The notes beneath the pieces were generated by a model. It was given only the letters and a program-made list of their open reading frames with translations, ran no database searches and had not been told where the DNA came from. The position numbers and the translations under genes are program-made. This document shows positions 5,451 through 7,420 of a stretch of 7,420 nt of DNA, one piece after another (the first letter of the stretch is position 1; every line of letters begins with the position of its first letter). Origin of the DNA: Clostridia bacterium (lineage in GTDB: Bacteria > Bacillota > Clostridia > Oscillospirales > Acutalibacteraceae); contig JAFVWD010000342.1 of the NCBI GenBank assembly GCA_017501865.1, positions 1 to 7,420 on the forward strand. The letters are read 5' to 3'.

Positions 5451-6776
5451 ATGGACGCATTTTTCCATTCAGTACGACTTGATAAAGATAAATGCAAAGG
5501 TTGTACAAACTGCATTAAAAGATGTCCCACCCAGGCAATCAGAGTTCGTTCCGGTAAAGCACATATTATCAAGGAACTGTGTATTGATTGCGGTGAGTGC
5601 ATAAGGGTTTGTCCGCACCATGCAAAATATGCAAGTCGTGACTCTTTATCACAAATAGTTCAATATAAATACAGAATTGCGCTTCCTGCTCCTGCACTTT
5701 ATGCGCAATTCAATAACCTTGAAGATGCAACTCCTATTTTAAGAGCAATCCCCCTTCTGGGCTTCGATGCGGTCTTTGAGGTTGCGGCGGCGGCTGAGTT
5801 AATATCAGAAGCAACAAGACGTTTAATGAAAGAAAACAAGCTAAAAAAGCCGGTAATTTCATCTGCATGTCCCGCAGTTGTGCGGTTAATAAGAGTTTGT
5901 TTCCCTGATTTACTCGAGAATCTTCTTCCTATTAATCCGCCGGTAGAAGAAGCGGCAAGGCTTGCAAGAGAATATGCTATGAAAGAAACAGGCTTACGCG
6001 CAAGCGAAATAGGTGTTTTCTTCATTTCTCCATGCCCTGCTAAAATTACATCATTCAAAAATCCGTTGGGGATGCAAAAATCGAATGTTGACGGTGCTGT
6101 AGGCATTAATGACATTTACCCTGTTCTGTTGAAAATTATGGAAAAGGGTGACAAATATGACATTCCTGATGCAGAGCAGAATTCAGGTATAATCGGAATG
6201 AGCTGGGCAACAAGCGGTGGTGAGGTTTCCGGTATTCTTAACGAAAATTCACTTGCTGCCGACGGAATTGAAAACTGTATGAATATTCTTGAGGAAATAG
6301 AAACAGGTACACTCGACTCTGTTGATTTCATTGAGTTAAATGCTTGTCAGGGTGGTTGTGTAGGCGGTTGCCTTACCTCAGAAAATCCGTACATAGCAAA
6401 ATCAAGACTTATAAAGCTCAGGAAATATGCTCCTGTTTCACGCAACAATATAAAAGTCGAAGGCATTCCCGCTCATTTCCTGAAGGAAAGCCCTATTGAG
6501 CCTTGCGATGATGTTATGAAGCTTGCTGACAGTGTTTCAGAAGCTATGACAAGAATGAAGCGTATGAATGAGCTTCTTGAGGTTTTCCCGGGGCTTGATT
6601 GCGGTACCTGCGGTGCACCTACCTGCAGAGCTCTTGCAGAGGACATTGTGCGTGGCTTTGCCCACGAGGATGACTGCGTGTTCAGAATGAAGCAGAATCT
6701 TGCTCAGCTTGAAAACAGCGATGATTTTGAAAGCCTTATTCCTGCTCCGTTCAGAGAAAACACAGAACAAAACTGA
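5451..6776 (+). CDS. hydS: HydS-like, probably sensory [FeFe]-hydrogenase homologue
   Basis: A 441-residue protein. Domains: two ferredoxin-type [4Fe-4S] clusters (C15, C18, C21, C25; C44, C47, C50, C54); an [FeFe]-hydrogenase H-domain with the three motifs in altered form; and a C-terminal Fe-S domain (PF04060-like; C384, C387, C392, C409). H-domain motifs: SSACPAV (137-143, catalytic enzymes TSCCPxW), SPCPAKI (193-199, for MPCxxK) and ELNACQGGCVGGC (295-307, for ExMACxxGCxxGGG). The four H-cluster cysteines (C140, C195, C299, C303) and K198 remain, but the proton-relay cysteine is A139 and the usual methionines are S193 and N297. These traits match putatively sensory group C/D enzymes (T. 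maritima and Thermoanaerobacter mathranii HydS). No PAS domain is seen, which favours group D. H2 or redox sensing is inferred; low activity is also possible. ATG 5451 follows GGGAAGG by 6 nt. Confidence 0.92.
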   Translation: MDAFFHSVRLDKDKCKGCTNCIKRCPTQAIRVRSGKAHIIKELCIDCGECIRVCPHHAKYASRDSLSQIVQYKYRIALPAPALYAQFNNLEDATPILRAIPLLGFDAVFEVAAAAELISEATRRLMKENKLKKPVISSACPAVVRLIRVCFPDLLENLLPINPPVEEAARLAREYAMKETGLRASEIGVFFISPCPAKITSFKNPLGMQKSNVDGAVGINDIYPVLLKIMEKGDKYDIPDAEQNSGIIGMSWATSGGEVSGILNENSLAADGIENCMNILEEIETGTLDSVDFIELNACQGGCVGGCLTSENPYIAKSRLIKLRKYAPVSRNNIKVEGIPAHFLKESPIEPCDDVMKLADSVSEAMTRMKRMNELLEVFPGLDCGTCGAPTCRALAEDIVRGFAHEDDCVFRMKQNLAQLENSDDFESLIPAPFRENTEQN

Positions 6777-6780
6777 TTTC

Positions 6781-6787
6781 AAGGGTG
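6781..6787 (+). promoter_or_regulatory. Ribosome binding site that sets a TTG start for the second DRTGG gene
   Basis: AAGGGTG lies 6 nt before TTG 6794 and resembles the anti-Shine-Dalgarno complement AAGGAGGTGA. The alternative GTG at 6785 is inside this site and has almost no spacing from AAGG, so TTG is the better start. Confidence 0.65.
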
Positions 6788-6793
6788 ATTTGT

Positions 6794-7126
6794 TTGACTG
6801 TAAAAGATTTTGCACAAAGTGCTGATTTAAAATTCATTTGTAACGAAGCACTTGCTTCAGAAAGAAATATTGACGGATGCTACTGTGGCGACCTTTTAAG
6901 CTGGGTTATGTCAAAAGCAAAAGAGAACAACCTCTGGCTTACAGTTATGGGTAATATCAACTCAATTGGTGTTGCCGTACTTACAGATGTAGCTTGTATA
7001 ATACTGACAGAAAATGCTCCGCTTGATGATAATGCCAGAGAAAAAGCTGACTCAAATGGTGTAATAATTTTGACAACAGATAAAACCTCTTATGAGGTTG
7101 CAGCTCAATACAGCAAATTACAATGA
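6794..7126 (+). CDS. DRTGG-domain-like small protein 2 (TTG start)
   Basis: A 110-residue soluble protein read from TTG 6794, beginning MTVKDFAQSADLKFIC. MTVKD is the common N-terminus of this hydrogenase-associated DRTGG family as I recall it, and the ribosome binding site AAGGGTG fits this start; a GTG at 6785 would add three residues (MIC). Key stretch: GCYCGDLLSWVM, then a beta-alpha-beta pattern through LWLTVMGNINSIGVAVL, ACIILTENAPLD and NGVIILTTDKTSYEVA. The layout parallels the DRTGG protein at 4659-5009, so the two are probable paralogues flanking the RsbW-like and hydS-like genes. Ligand unknown; a regulatory role is inferred only from family and position. It starts 17 nt after hydS and its TGA overlaps the next ATG (ATGA). 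Confidence 0.82.
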   Translation: MTVKDFAQSADLKFICNEALASERNIDGCYCGDLLSWVMSKAKENNLWLTVMGNINSIGVAVLTDVACIILTENAPLDDNAREKADSNGVIILTTDKTSYEVAAQYSKLQ

Positions 7127-7420
7127 CACTTTTTTACGACTTTCATATTCACTCGGGACTCAGTCCTTGCGGAGACAATGAAATGACTCCAAATAACATA
7201 GTGAATATGGCTAAGCTTTATGATTTGGATGCAATTGCTTTAACTGACCATAACTCAACACTCAACTGCAAGGCTGTTATGGAAGCAGGTGAAGAAATAG
7301 GTCTCATTGTAATTCCGGGAATGGAATTGTGTACCTCTGAGGAAGTACATATTGTCTGCCTTTTCCCTGATTTAAAAAGTGCTGTCAAATTTGGCGACTA
7401 TGTCCGTTCAACACTCCCAC
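7123..7420 (+). CDS. PHP-domain phosphoesterase, cut by the right window edge
   Basis: The first 99 residues of a PHP-domain protein. Metal-binding motifs in order: DFHIHS (H8, H10), LTDHN (D42, H43), GMELCTSEEVH (E68, H76). PHP proteins are metal-dependent phosphoesterases, such as histidinol phosphatase, 3',5'-nucleotide bisphosphatases and nucleases; small free-standing ones are typically about 230-290 residues, so over half is missing. The substrate cannot be told from this part. ATG 7123 overlaps the preceding stop (ATGA) and has no clear ribosome binding site, so translation should be coupled to the DRTGG gene. PHP genes next to DRTGG and hydrogenase genes recur in Clostridia; a phosphatase partner for one of the ATPases, or turnover of a nucleotide signal, are both speculative roles. 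Confidence 0.9.
   Translation, partial: MTLFYDFHIHSGLSPCGDNEMTPNNIVNMAKLYDLDAIALTDHNSTLNCKAVMEAGEEIGLIVIPGMELCTSEEVHIVCLFPDLKSAVKFGDYVRSTLP

Noticed and set aside
5699..6115. Minus-strand open frames opposite the hydS-like gene
   Set aside because: They are antisense to conserved H-domain motifs and have no support as genes.
5451..6776. Reading the hydS-like gene as a second ordinary catalytic hydrogenase
   Set aside because: The motif 1 proton-relay cysteine is alanine and the motif 2 and 3 methionines are replaced, so ordinary catalysis is unlikely.

Overview
The window looks like Clostridia (Firmicutes/Bacillota): AT-rich intergenic DNA, strong AAGGAGG-type ribosome binding sites, compact operons with ATGA and TAATG junctions, and an anaerobic [FeFe]-hydrogenase locus. 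A fermentative gut or rumen member (Oscillospiraceae/Ruminococcaceae-like) is plausible but not proven. There are no RNA genes, CRISPR arrays, insertion sequences or phage genes.

Layout. Two operons diverge from a 301-bp regulatory region (4358-4658). The leftward operon is hydC (NuoE-like, HndA-type), a stand-alone GHKL ATPase, an HndB-like thioredoxin-fold [2Fe-2S] protein, hydB (NuoF-like, HndC-type) and hydA (HndD-type, cut by the left edge at residue 353). Together these encode a soluble NAD(H)-dependent, probably electron-bifurcating [FeFe]-hydrogenase: HydB exchanges electrons with NAD(H), HydC and HndB carry [2Fe-2S] clusters, and HydA carries the H-cluster and its feeding clusters. 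The rightward operon is a DRTGG-family protein, a second small ATPase of the RsbW/anti-sigma type, a HydS-like [FeFe]-hydrogenase homologue whose proton-relay cysteine is alanine, a second DRTGG-family protein that appears to start at TTG, and a PHP-domain phosphoesterase cut by the right edge.

How they may work together. The leftward genes make the working enzyme. The rightward genes look like a regulatory or sensory companion set: a degenerate hydrogenase that could sense H2 or redox state, two ATPases without histidine phosphoacceptor domains, two candidate ligand-binding DRTGG proteins, and a possible phosphatase. No gene for the output (sigma factor, STAS partner, response regulator) lies in the window, so a signalling pathway is an inference.

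The shared intergenic region holds a good extended -10 promoter for the leftward operon, inverted repeats at its -35 and start-site regions, a possible Rex redox-repressor site, a 22-bp near-palindrome at the weaker rightward promoter, and a possible 23-codon ORF.
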